DNA of 64,000 nt, from assembly GCA_965226915.1 (NCBI GenBank), contig CBDDEJ010000011.1, positions 744,001 through 808,000 of the forward strand, given 5' to 3'. The position numbers were made by a program, and so were the translations under genes. This document shows, one piece after another, positions 53,969-63,028 of this stretch (position 1 is its first letter; each line of letters begins with the position of its first letter). The notes under the pieces are model-generated. The model did no database searches. It had not been told where the DNA came from and saw only the letters and a list, made by a program, of their open reading frames with translations. Origin of the DNA: Io17-Chloro-G2 sp965226915 (GTDB taxonomy: Bacteria; Chloroflexota; Dehalococcoidia; Lucifugimonadales; UBA3495).

Positions 53969-54650
53969 TCTGGGTATGCCCGCCGGGAGTGGCTTGACCT
54001 TCAACTTCGCTAAGCCTGCCCTGCGCGAGGTGCTCCAGTCTCCGGGCTTGTGTCACCAATGTACTTCGCAATCCTGGCTGGACGGAACGCTCGCTGATCA
54101 CCTGGGCGAGTTTGGCGATGGTGCTGGCGCGGCGGGAAACGCGGAGGTCGGGGTGCAGGCGCCGCAGGTAAACCGGGTCGGGCACGATCCTGGAACGGGT
54201 GGATTCGGGCAATGTGACGATCGGCGCCGGGGCCACCGGGACCTCGTTCAGAATCGCTTGAAACGTGGATTCTTCGAGCAATTTTTTAAAGACCGTAAAT
54301 TCCGCGGCGTTTAGCGATTCCCTAACCGATTGTGATCCGCGCACCAAGCCTTCAAGGTCCCAAAATGGCCACATTTCAATGTCCGCCACCTCGAATGGGT
54401 CAAGGACGTTCATTGCCACGGCGTCGGTTCGTTGATTGGTCAGGTGCCTCCCGATGCGAACCCGCAACCGTTCCCTGGTTTGGCCCACATAGATCGGCTC
54501 GCCGTCATAATCGTAGAACGCATAGATCCCGTAGGTTGCATCACCCACTCGCCGGCCGGTCGAGTCAATGGTGTTTAAGGCCCGTCCCAGTTCGCGCAAA
54601 ATGGCTGAGACTTCTTCGGGCGCCTCTCCGCGAGCCGATCCGCTAAACAT
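53934..54650 (-). CDS. GIY-YIG restriction endonuclease, Eco29kI-type
   Basis: This 238-residue protein has the GIY-YIG core YGIYAFYDYDGEPIYVGQT (Tyr-Gly-Ile-Tyr and Tyr-Val-Gly), then RVRIGRHLTNQRTD with Arg and His, a FEVADIEMWPF strand, a catalytic Glu in LNAAEFTVFKKL and QAILNE. This order fits the Eco29kI family, which cuts CCGCGG; the target here is inferred only. It overlaps the methyltransferase stop by eight bases and precedes vsr. All three genes seem intact. Confidence 0.88.
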   Translation of the reverse strand: MFSGSARGEAPEEVSAILRELGRALNTIDSTGRRVGDATYGIYAFYDYDGEPIYVGQTRERLRVRIGRHLTNQRTDAVAMNVLDPFEVADIEMWPFWDLEGLVRGSQSVRESLNAAEFTVFKKLLEESTFQAILNEVPVAPAPIVTLPESTRSRIVPDPVYLRRLHPDLRVSRRASTIAKLAQVISERSVQPGLRSTLVTQARRLEHLAQGRLSEVEGQATPGGHTQNDGTQLEFGSG

Positions 54651-55788
54651 TGGCGAGGACAGGCCTAGCGGCCATAGGTTGGCGCGTTGAAGAAAGTAGC
54701 GGCGCGATGTAGTTCTCGGCCAGCCAGGTTACCGCGGGAACACATACGGCGTCTCCCAGCGCAAACTTGGCTTGGCTTTCGCTGGCATTGCCCCAGTCAA
54801 AATGGGGCGCCCCTTGGAGGCGCGCGTATTCCCTAGCCGCCATCCAACGAACGCGGACGTTGCCTTGTCCAGCTTCAACGACCGCTTGTTTGCTGGAGCC
54901 GCCCCTAGCGGTGCGAAGACACCCGCTGATGTGGTCGGCGCGAATCTCCCATACAGCTTTGCCATGGCGGGTCCGCCGGTAGGCTGTAGCGTAAAGGACC
55001 GTTTCTGAGGTCTGCAAATTCTCGAGCCGCCGGGAATTGGCTGGGCTCATATTCAAGTAGAATCCAGCAAGACGGTCGGCGTCCCACCACTGGCTCTCCG
55101 TTGGTAAGATGTCTTCGATTAAATCTTGCAGAATCCGCCCGGAATCGGCTGGAGGGTCAGGAAGTGGGAAACCGCCCATTTCAAGAGAGGGATGAGTTTG
55201 AGCAAATGTTTCAATCCATTGTGGACGAAGCTCCGACGATTCCTGCTCGCCGTACTTTAGTAGGTCATCCACTGTAGCGACGATATACAAACGAGGTCTG
55301 CTTTGGGGCACAAAGCGCCGGGCGTCCAAGACGACGACATCGCACTTGAAACCCAAGGCGTTTAATCCTGAGATCGCGGTGGATACGTCCTCACCTTTGT
55401 TGGAAGAGGCAAAGCCCAGGACGTTTTCGATGAAAACCAACTCAGGCCTTCGCGGTCCCATCTCCTCCAAGATACGCAAGAACTGGATCAGCAGGCTCGA
55501 TTGCTCGCCGTGCAGGCCGGCCCGGTTGCCGGCCAATGATAGATCGGTGCAGGGAAAGGAAGCGGTGGCGATTTCGATATCTGGAATCCGATCGCCTTGC
55601 AGGAGCCGGATGTCTTTTAGCAGATATCCCGACGAGCCAAAATTCGAGGAATAGATGCCGTGTTTCTTTTGGTCGATGTCGTTGGCGAACACGACCTCGA
55701 ATCCAGAAGCCTCGAAGGCCATCCGGACAAGCCCCATCCCCGCGAAGAATTCCCCAACCCTTGGGCCGGCTGACCTCCCCACACTCAA
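54643..55788 (-). CDS. DNA cytosine-5 methyltransferase
   Basis: This 381-residue C5 methyltransferase has motif I EFFAGMGLVRMAFEASGF, the catalytic Cys in ASFPCTDLSLAGNRAG (motif IV), motif VI in FIENVLGF, QSRPRLYIVA (VIII) and RLQGAPH-like motif X (each in part). The start TTG at 55788 is open; a GTG two codons later is an alternative. It heads a minus-strand Dcm/GIY-YIG/Vsr module. It protects host DNA from the paired endonuclease. Confidence 0.92.
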   Translation of the reverse strand: MSVGRSAGPRVGEFFAGMGLVRMAFEASGFEVVFANDIDQKKHGIYSSNFGSSGYLLKDIRLLQGDRIPDIEIATASFPCTDLSLAGNRAGLHGEQSSLLIQFLRILEEMGPRRPELVFIENVLGFASSNKGEDVSTAISGLNALGFKCDVVVLDARRFVPQSRPRLYIVATVDDLLKYGEQESSELRPQWIETFAQTHPSLEMGGFPLPDPPADSGRILQDLIEDILPTESQWWDADRLAGFYLNMSPANSRRLENLQTSETVLYATAYRRTRHGKAVWEIRADHISGCLRTARGGSSKQAVVEAGQGNVRVRWMAAREYARLQGAPHFDWGNASESQAKFALGDAVCVPAVTWLAENYIAPLLSSTRQPMAARPVLANV

Positions 55789-55904
55789 AGCGGCGCCACC
55801 AACCTTGTTACTTGGATCTGGTAAGAGACAAATAATCCATTACAGGTGATCGTAAATCCACCGTTTTTTCAACCAAAATCTGTCATAAGGAACTATACCA
55901 AAAA

Positions 55905-56639
55905 ATGCGTCAAAAAATGCGAGACAAACACCAAATTCGAGAAGCAATGTGGACCGCGCTGGAGCAAGCCGCCGTCGTGCGTGGCCGCTCGGTCCATGAC
56001 AGGATACCCGCATTCTATGGGGCGGAAGAAGCCGCCCAACGGGTGTTCGCCCTGGACATTTGGCGGTCTGCGCGGGTAATCAAGAGCAACCCCGACCAAC
56101 CCCAGCGGCCTTTGCGCCAGAGGGCTTTAGAGGATGGCAAAATCGTCTACATGGCCGTGCCCCGGTTGCGGCAAGAGCAGTGCTTCGTGGAGCTGGACCC
56201 TTCGGTCATAGATTCCCCACCGGCCAAGGCGGCGACCATTTCCGGCGCATTTCGCTGTGGCAAGCTGGTCACCGTTGAAGAGATGCGGTCAGTTGACCTG
56301 GTGGTGTCCGGCTCGGTGGCGGTCAACAGGTCTGGAACACGGGTGGGAAAAGGCGGCGGATACGCCGATCTGGAATACGGCCTGGCGGCCGCGGCGGGCA
56401 TCGTTACGCCCGCCACCCCGGTGATTACCACCGTCCACGCCATGCAGGTGCTGAAGGAAGACCTCCCCAGCAACCACCACGAAGTTCCCATCGACTATGT
56501 GGCCACTCCTATTGAGTTGATCAGATGCACGGGAGAGACGCCCCGTCCCACCGGGATATATTGGGAGGACCTGGACGAGACTAAGATCGCCCAGATCCCG
56601 GTGCTGCAAAAGATGCGGATTACTCAGGGGAACCTATAG
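55905..56639 (+). CDS. 5-formyltetrahydrofolate cyclo-ligase family protein
   Basis: This 244-residue protein has VYMAVPRLRQEQCF, a GTRVGKGGGYADLEYGLA nucleotide loop (core GKGGGY), and VPIDYVATP. The family makes 5,10-methenyl-THF from 5-formyl-THF with ATP. It is somewhat longer than the classical enzyme, about 190 residues, mainly at the N-terminus. Convergent with the Ldh-family gene, and divergent from the methyltransferase. Confidence 0.85.
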   Translation: MRQKMRDKHQIREAMWTALEQAAVVRGRSVHDRIPAFYGAEEAAQRVFALDIWRSARVIKSNPDQPQRPLRQRALEDGKIVYMAVPRLRQEQCFVELDPSVIDSPPAKAATISGAFRCGKLVTVEEMRSVDLVVSGSVAVNRSGTRVGKGGGYADLEYGLAAAAGIVTPATPVITTVHAMQVLKEDLPSNHHEVPIDYVATPIELIRCTGETPRPTGIYWEDLDETKIAQIPVLQKMRITQGNL

Positions 56640-56703
56640 AGAACCCCAACTCCGGTCGGAAGTCCGCTCCACTCATGCTTGGAAACGACACCCAGGTGAA
56701 TGG

Positions 56704-57756
56704 TTATGGGCTGCCCACCTTGTCCTCCACATTCAGTTCCTGCATCAAGGACGTGATCTGATGCCAGGTCGCGTCTTCAATGGAAATGCCGTCGCGCCGG
56801 CGGGCGATCTCGGTGTTGTGCTCGATCTCGCCGGGATAGAGTACCTCTTTGAACCCGGCGGCGGGAGGCGAGGATTTGACGAACTCGGCGAACTCTTTGA
56901 CTTCCCGCTTGAACTGGTCCAACGGCCGGAAATGCTCCACGTTAAAAACGCTGATGAACACGCCGTCGTTATGCTTGGCCTGGGGGTCAAGTCCAAAACC
57001 CAATCCGGTGAGCAACCCGGAGAACACTTCCACCATGAAGGACATGGCGTAGCCCTTGTGCCCCTGGTCCGCGCCAACGGGAAGAATGGCGCCCCCGGCG
57101 GAGTAATCGTCGGGATTGGTGGTCGGATTGCCGTCTTTATCGATGATCCAGCCTGGCGGCACCTGCTCCTTACGGTTGCGTGCCAAACCAATCTTGCCCG
57201 CCGCCACGGCGCTGGTGGCCATATCCATCAAAACAGGACCTTCCAGGTCGCTGGGCATGCCTATGCAGATGGGGTTGGTGCCCAGCCGCCGCGCTTTTCC
57301 CCCAAAGGGGACCACCGCCTTGGGCCCCGCGCCGGAGTCGGCGGTTATGAGGGCGATCATGCCTTCTTCCAAGGCCATGGTGGGGTAATCCCCCAGCCTG
57401 CCGATATGGCTCTGCAGGTGAACGGTGATGGCCGCCACGCCATTGGTCTTGGCTTTTTCGATGGCCATCTTCATGGCGCGTTCGGTGACGACGAACCCAA
57501 AGCCCCAGTTGCCGTTGATCACGGCGGTGCATGGCGCCTCTCTCTCCACCACAAAGGGCGCGCCGGGCACGATGTGGCCCCGGTCGATGCGGCCTACGTA
57601 ATCGATTATGTGGATTACTCCGTGGGAATCGTGACCCACTAGATTGGCTTTGACCTGGTGACGGGCGACAACCTCGGCTTCCTCCGCCGAGACCCCTTTG
57701 GCCCTGTAGATCTCGAAGGTGACTTTGTGCAAATATTCCGGTGTGAAGACAGGCAT
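56704..57756 (-). CDS. Ldh-family (type 2 malate/lactate) oxidoreductase
   Basis: This 350-residue NAD(P)-dependent oxidoreductase of the Ldh/ureidoglycolate dehydrogenase fold has HDSHGVIHIIDYVGRIDRG, a GFGFVVTERAM segment, ALITADSGAGPKAVVPFGG, TNPICIGMPSD and a HKGYAMSFMVEVFSGLL region (each in part). It reduces or oxidises a 2-hydroxy acid; the exact substrate is unknown. I chose ATG 57756, two codons inside the longest frame. No operon partner. Confidence 0.88.
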   Translation of the reverse strand: MPVFTPEYLHKVTFEIYRAKGVSAEEAEVVARHQVKANLVGHDSHGVIHIIDYVGRIDRGHIVPGAPFVVEREAPCTAVINGNWGFGFVVTERAMKMAIEKAKTNGVAAITVHLQSHIGRLGDYPTMALEEGMIALITADSGAGPKAVVPFGGKARRLGTNPICIGMPSDLEGPVLMDMATSAVAAGKIGLARNRKEQVPPGWIIDKDGNPTTNPDDYSAGGAILPVGADQGHKGYAMSFMVEVFSGLLTGLGFGLDPQAKHNDGVFISVFNVEHFRPLDQFKREVKEFAEFVKSSPPAAGFKEVLYPGEIEHNTEIARRRDGISIEDATWHQITSLMQELNVEDKVGSP

Positions 57757-57882
57757 TTTCAAGACCCCTTGCTACGGATGGACCTAGTCTATTACCGCCC
57801 TTGGAGGTTGTCCACAAAACGCCCAACGCTTCAAGCGCATTTCAATCTCAAAGGGCCAAGCTACGCTAGAATCTGGGGTGGA

Positions 57883-59155
57883 CAGGGCCCTTTCATTTTC
57901 TCAAAATAGTATAAAATTATTACCAGTTTAAGCGGGAGGGGAGGATGATGACTTTGAGGGAAGCGCTGGATTTGGCGCCTGACTTCCGGAGTAGCCAAGG
58001 GCGACGCCACTCTTTGGGGGCGATCCTGGCCTTGGCCACCTGTGCCATGCTGTGCGGCGCCCGCAGCTTATACGCCATAGCGCAATGGGGGCGGGACCAA
58101 GGGGGTGCTACGGCGCAGCTTTTGGGGTTCAGCCAGGAGAAGACACCCTGCGTGGCCACCCTCCACCGGGTGTTCAAGGACCTGGACGTGGCGGCCTTTG
58201 AGGCAGAAGTCGGCAACTGGCTGGCAAATAGCGGGGTAGAGGCGGATGATCCCCTGTCCCTGGACGGGAAAACCTTGCGAGGGGTCCACGGCCAAGAGAT
58301 ACCCGGGGTCCATGTGGTGTCGGCCTACGCTAGCCGCGCTGGGGCAGTGCTGGCGCAGGTAGCTGCGCCGGGCAAAGGGGAAGAATTGGCGGCGGTCAAA
58401 GAAGTATTGGGCCAGGTACCCCTGAAGGGTCGGGTAGTAGTGGCTGATGCCTTACTGACCCAACGGAAAGTCTGTGAGCAGATTGTGGCAGGCGGCGGAG
58501 AGTATCTGCTGCCAGTTAAAGAGAATCAGCCCACCTTGCGCCGAGACCTGGAGGTGGCTTTTTCCCCTGCTAGGAACTGAGAGGGCTGGTGGGCCAACCG
58601 TACCTCCCTGGCTGGCAGCGGAGTGGCGAGCACGCGGGGCCAAGCTGACGGTCTGGGCCGATGCTCCAGTAAAGCGGCGTCATGGGCGGCTGGAGCGGCG
58701 AGAGTTGTGGGCCTTGGCCGACCCAGAGCTAAATGGCTACGTGGGCAGCGCTGGGACGGTCGGGGAAGCGTGGCCGCATCTGCAACAGGTGTGTCGGCTA
58801 GAGCGCCAGCGGGTCGTGAAGGGCAAGAAACAGGTGGCTGTGAGCTATGCAATTAGCAGTCTCCCAGCCACTGATGCCGATGCCAGGCGATTGTTGAGCC
58901 TTTCCCGTGGGCACTGGGGCATCGAGAACCGCCTCCACTGGGTACGGGATGTGACCTTCGACGAGGACCGCTCTCAGGTGCGCACTGGGGCCGCCCCACA
59001 GGTTCTGGCGGGCCTGCGGAACCTGGTCATCAGCTTGGTACGTCGGGCTGGGCATTCCAACGTAGCCGCTGCCCTACGCCGCCACAATGCCCATCTCAGC
59101 GAAGCTTTCGACATGATGGGCTTTACCTGCCAGGCAGGAGAATGAAAAGGCCCTG
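57883..59155 (+). mobile_element. ISAs1-family insertion sequence with 10-bp target duplication
   Basis: Both ends show inverted CAGGGCC (57883-57889, and 59149-59155 as GGCCCTG) extending into TTTCATT-like sequence. The 10-base direct repeat CTGGGGTGGA flanks the element at 57873-57882 and 59156-59165, which is the size expected for ISAs1. The element inserted between the Ldh-family gene and the two tRNA genes. Confidence 0.92.
57945..59145 (+). pseudogene. ISAs1-family transposase, frameshifted
   Basis: The N-terminal part (57945 to about 58560) shows LSLDGKTLRGVHG with the first catalytic Asp and VVADALLTQ with the second. After about 58560-58575 the sequence continues in another frame to 59145, with SRGHWGIENRLHWVRDVTFDED holding the catalytic Glu (in part). 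One frameshift separates the halves, so the enzyme is inactive unless a programmed shift occurs. GGGAGG precedes the ATG. Confidence 0.9.
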
Positions 59156-59218
59156 CTGGGGTGGATGAGGCGTCTTGTTGCCCCCATCCCCACCGTGTTA
59201 TTCTTGAATCTGATACGT

Positions 59219-59293
59219 GCCCCTCTAGCTCAGTGGATAGAGTGCTGGCCTCCGGAGCCAGAGACGAGAGTTCGACCCTCTCGGGGGGTACCA
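59219..59293 (+). tRNA. tRNA-Arg (anticodon CCG)
   Basis: The 75 bases fold into the full cloverleaf: acceptor GCCCCTC with GGGGGGT, anticodon stem CTGGC/GCCAG with loop CTCCGGA (anticodon CCG, codon CGG), TTCGACC T-loop and an encoded CCA. It lies 54 bp after the ISAs1 target duplication. Confidence 0.95.
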
Positions 59294-59364
59294 TCCTCCT
59301 CCTCGACGGCATCGCCGTCCTTCATGAATTCCAGTCGGCATTCCGGCCGCAGCGACAATCTTTT

Positions 59365-59439
59365 CGGGGTGTGGCCCAGCGGCAGGGCGCCTGGTTTGGG
59401 ACCAGGAGGTCGGCAGTTCAAATCTGCCCACCCCGACCA
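59365..59439 (+). tRNA. tRNA-Pro (anticodon TGG)
   Basis: The acceptor CGGGGTG pairs with CACCCCG, the anticodon stem is CCTGG/CCAGG with loop TTTGGGA (anticodon TGG), the T-loop is TTCAAAT and CCA is encoded. Tandem with tRNA-Arg, 71 bp downstream. Confidence 0.95.
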
Positions 59440-59565
59440 AATATAAATCAGGCGTCAACAGTCGCTAATTTGCATGACTCCCTCAGCAACCCGCGTATTT
59501 ATTCCATGTTTCTCAGCTTCGTTAGACGGCAAGCTGGTATGTGTCTTGGGTTGCCAGGAATCCAT

Positions 59566-60871
59566 TCATTCTAAAAATATCGAATACGAGGTTAACCTCA
59601 TGTTCTCCCCGCCGGAATCCCCCCACATTAGAATCGTATAAACCCCGGCCCCGTGATCCTCTACGACCCCGGCTAGGTTTGCTTCAACTTGAAACGATTC
59701 TCCCGCAACGTTCCAAGTTGAAGCTGTAATCCGAGGTGGATCAGATGATCTTACAGCGGTGTTCTTAACTACAGCGATCTGCCACGGGCGACGTCCCCGC
59801 ATCGTAGCAATATGTCTTGTCCAATTGTCCTAACGTAAGCGGACGTGGGGGCGGGTCATACCAGACATGGATGCTAACCAACGTAAAATCACCGGCAAGG
59901 CGCCCAGCTAGATGCAGGATACCGCTGGTGATGGTGGGCCGCTGGCTGAACTCCACATAGTCTCCGGCAAACTGTTGATCAGTAGCGCAGTGGGTCCGGT
60001 TACACGCGATGCCCAGATTGACCTTTTTGTGCAGCGGATTGACGATGTTTTCCCGGTGGCCGGGGCTCTCCATATAGCCCTGCTGTATCTCTCGTAGCTC
60101 TTCCTTTGGTGAGATGGTCTGGTACCGCAAGCCCGGCTGTGGGGGTGAGATTACGCCGGAAACGTTTTCGGCCTCATAGTTAACCCCTCCGGCCAAGGTG
60201 TACCTCATGTAGGGTTTCATCCCGTCAAGGCCCCAATGGGAGAGATAGCTGTGGGCCAACATCTCTTCAGCGTGCGCCTGAGCGGCTGGGTTGTTTCCCA
60301 AAGTCACAGGGTCTAGGCCGTTGGCCCGCCGGTCGGCGTTGATCAGTTCCAGCATGTAATTCTTTAGGTCGTCCAACGGGGTTGAAGGGACTGGGGTTTC
60401 AGCGGGAATTGGAGAGTTGTTTGGGGCAGGCTGGGTTTGCCCGGGGATAGCAGAGGACGTGGGGATGGGTTCATTCGGGGTAATCGCCGCATCGGTAGGG
60501 TTGGCCTTATCGCCCGGAGGGAGAGAGGCGCTTGGTTGAATCTCCGGCCATCCTTGAGGTGGAAACTGTTCTGCTAAACATATACCGCTGTAAACGCGGT
60601 CGCTAGATTCCAATGCCCGCCCGAGGGCAATCTGCTCGGCCTGGGATCTGCCGACGAACTCCCATTGACGCCCCAGGTTGGATGGGCAAGTCATTGCCAA
60701 GCGAGCGTCCTGAAACGCGGCTCTCAGGCTTGTCTTAAACTCCAACCCATTGGTCAGATGGATGAAGCCAGCCGCGGCAAATCCTAAAAAGACCGCCATG
60801 AAGACAAGCTTCAGAGTCTTGGTGACGAGTCTCACCATTGTCCGCCAGACTAATCCGGCCAGGCGCGACAA
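59566..60871 (-). pseudogene. CAP/SCP-domain secreted protein with C-terminal frameshift
   Basis: From a TTG at 60871 (or ATG 60838), the protein has one N-terminal membrane helix (LVFMAVFLGFAAAGFIHL), a Pro/Thr/Ser-rich linker and a CAP domain (LELINADRRANGLDPV, HSYLSHWGLDGMKPY, HRENIVNPLHKKVNLGIAC; each in part). The frame ends at 59765. In another frame just beyond lies SDPPRITASTWNVAG and GVYTILMWGDSGGENMRLTSY (in part), the usual C-terminal domain of these proteins. A frameshift near 59780-59800 separates them. The CAP part alone may still be made. Confidence 0.78.
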
Positions 60872-61350
60872 TCTGCGGGTCCATTGGCTATAAGTGCGGA
60901 TTCAATCATGGTCCTCTGGGGGCACGCTCAACAGTCCGCAGGATCAGGTCGAGCGGGCCGTGTGATGAATTATACATTCGATACAAGGGTGATTGGCTTC
61001 TGACGACGGCTGGTTTAAGCCGTAGGTTGGAGATTTAGTTTTATGGTGGCGCCACAACTCGGCGACACTTCTTTCTAGCCGCTGGAGGCCGTCGATCACC
61101 CTCACTCCCAACCGGTCTCGAGTCCATCGGCTCCTACCGGCCAATCCCCATTTACTGATTCAACCAGTCTTGCCGGAGAACTTCCCGGATGATACTTTGC
61201 CTATACTTCGTGGATCGAAAGCGGAGCAAGGGTCCGATGTGACATCACTGAATTGTCCCGACCGCGGCTACCCCAACCAGTCCGAGTCGAAGTTTTGCGT
61301 TCAGTAAAACACACCGGACATCTTCAGCGACTTACCAACTGGAGGCAGCT
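60872..61350. other. Intergenic, no gene seen
   Basis: I see no coding frame with a plausible start, no hairpin and no repeat. A GGAGG ends the stretch just before the ATG at 61351. Confidence 0.4.
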
Positions 61351-61788
61351 ATGCTTTACGTTTCTATTCTAACGTCAGACCGGAACCTTGATCCGGAGCT
61401 TTGGGCTGTCATTTGGAACGCCAAGGCGCCAGACGACTTGAAGCTCCCCGGGGCTTACAATCTGGCGGGCAACAAACGGCTGTATCGCTGGGAGACTGAT
61501 TCAGTCGCGGGTGTGCAGTTCATGGATAATTTCAACTTCATCGGTGAGCTCGTCACGTATCCCGCATTTGATAGAACGAATGGTTGGATCGCGGCCTTTG
61601 CCGGCGATTTAGAGGCCTTTGAACGGGCAAACACCGCAAACGCGGCCAGGATCGGTATTCCCGAGGAACAGATCCCGCGGAGGGTGGAAGTGGCGGTGGA
61701 TCTTCGCCGAAGGGGCCTGGAAGCGCCGAACCGGGAAGCGGCGCGCCGGGCGGCCCGGGAATGGGCCGCTCTTCAGGCCGGGCAGTAA
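61351..61788 (+). CDS. Hypothetical protein, possible ferredoxin-like fold
   Basis: This 145-residue protein starts MLYVSILTSDRNLDPE and includes RLYRWETDSVAGVQFMDNF and GWIAAFAGDLEAFE. The pattern of a short strand followed by a helix and two strands suggests a dimeric alpha-beta barrel, but I assign no family. It ends in a helical Arg/Ala-rich tail. GGAGG precedes the ATG. Confidence 0.6.
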   Translation: MLYVSILTSDRNLDPELWAVIWNAKAPDDLKLPGAYNLAGNKRLYRWETDSVAGVQFMDNFNFIGELVTYPAFDRTNGWIAAFAGDLEAFERANTANAARIGIPEEQIPRRVEVAVDLRRRGLEAPNREAARRAAREWAALQAGQ

Positions 61789-61812
61789 TTGTTCTAAAAT
61801 TCCGACGCCACT

Positions 61813-62424
61813 TCACCCGAGTGAGATTCCGCCGCCACCTTCGAAAAAGCCCAAGTCTATGGCAAAGGCCGTGGCGAGTAATAGGTGCGTGAAGTCTTGG
61901 TCTCTGGTTGGCGTATTGAAGCTCACGCGGAATGTGTCGGCATCGGTAACCGCCTCTTTAAGAACGCCGCTCCATTGTTTTGTGACGCGGGCCACCTCCG
62001 TTCCTTGGTCTTCGATAAAGAAGGTGTTCGGCCGGAATAATGGACCGCGGACACCCCCGATGGGCTGGCCGTTGGAGTCCTCCAGCGTGAACTGCCGGCT
62101 AAAGAGAGAAAAGCGGCGCCGCAATGAACCCAAGGGCCGCCCGGATCCGTCAATCACCTGTAAATTGGAAAAATAAAAGAAACATCCCCTGCTTGCCGAA
62201 AAGACTTCCTGGCCGTCGTTGTCCAGGATGTGGATGGTGAGTGGCCGGTTCTTCCGTAGAAACTGGCGTCCAAGGAACCCCGACTCCTCGAAGGCATAGA
62301 GCAAGTTCTCTCCTTCGGGCGTTTTTATGGCATACCGGTTTTGCGTCTCGAATCCAGTAAAGGCTTCCAGGACTTCCACTTGCTGCTTAACGATCAACTC
62401 CGGATACTGAGTAATATCGAACAT
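61813..62424 (-). CDS. LURP-one/phospholipid scramblase-related protein
   Basis: This 203-residue protein has the LOR/scramblase-like beta-barrel pattern: FETQNRYAIKTPEGENLLYAFEE, FLRKNRPLTIHILD, FSLFSRQFTLEDSNGQPIG, RPNTFFIEDQG (each in part) and a final hydrophobic helix (LLATAFAIDLGFF). The family is a membrane-associated barrel with a buried C-terminal helix. Its function in bacteria is unknown. GGAGG precedes the ATG. It converges with the hypothetical gene at 61351. Confidence 0.8.
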   Translation of the reverse strand: MFDITQYPELIVKQQVEVLEAFTGFETQNRYAIKTPEGENLLYAFEESGFLGRQFLRKNRPLTIHILDNDGQEVFSASRGCFFYFSNLQVIDGSGRPLGSLRRRFSLFSRQFTLEDSNGQPIGGVRGPLFRPNTFFIEDQGTEVARVTKQWSGVLKEAVTDADTFRVSFNTPTRDQDFTHLLLATAFAIDLGFFEGGGGISLG

Positions 62425-62692
62425 GGAAGCCTCCGCATCGAATAAATACCAGACAGCCGGATTTCGGCGATTCGGGTTGCCTGGCCGCGATTAAGCCGCA
62501 TCCATATGCTTAGCAAAGACGGGCCAGTGCGTTCCTGATCCAGGGTAAACCTAGGTAGTTTGCGCTCTCTTGGTATCACATAATCACTTCCAAATGCCCT
62601 ATTGCCGGCCAAGCGGCTTTTGGCGAATTCACCACGCCAGATTGGACAATCGAATATGGGCGGCGTCCACGATGCCGTATTGATGGGATAAT

Positions 62693-62735
62693 GGGGACCG
62701 CCGAAGCCCGTATCTTCGCCTCTGAAGGAGTCAAA
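62693..62735 (+). pseudogene. Remnant of an SDR N-terminus
   Basis: The stretch reads GTAEARIFASEGVK, which matches GAAEARLFASEGAK in the SDR gene at 62845. Nothing coding precedes or follows it, so it looks like a small duplicate left by rearrangement. Confidence 0.4.
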
Positions 62736-62844
62736 TCCGCCAATTGCGGCGTGCTGGACAGGCGGGGTATGGGTCGCTCTTTAAGCCGGCGATGACGTCA
62801 TCATATGTGTCACAAATCCTGAGCGTAGAACCGGAGGTTGACTG

Positions 62845-63028
62845 ATGCGGTTGGAAAACAAGGTTGCTTTGATCAGCGGGGGCGCCCGTGGTATGGGCGC
62901 CGCCGAGGCCCGGCTGTTCGCCTCTGAGGGCGCCAAGATCGTCATCGGCGACGTGCTGGAAGAAGAGGGTCGTCAAACCGAGGCTCAGATCAACGAGTCT
63001 GGTGGTGAATGCCTATTCGTTCGCCTAG
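62845..63028 (+). pseudogene. SDR-family oxidoreductase interrupted by IS701
   Basis: The gene starts ATG after GGAGG and reads MRLENKVALISGGARGMGAA, EARLFASEGAKIVIGDVLEE and INESGGECLFVRL (each in part), with the Rossmann loop GGARGMG. At CTAG (63025-63028) an IS701-type end begins, and the catalytic Tyr/Lys half is gone from this side. The rest is probably beyond the element, outside the window. Confidence 0.85.

Noticed and set aside
58526..58852. Antisense ORF in the ISAs1 element
   Set aside because: No homology pattern; chance frame opposite the transposase.
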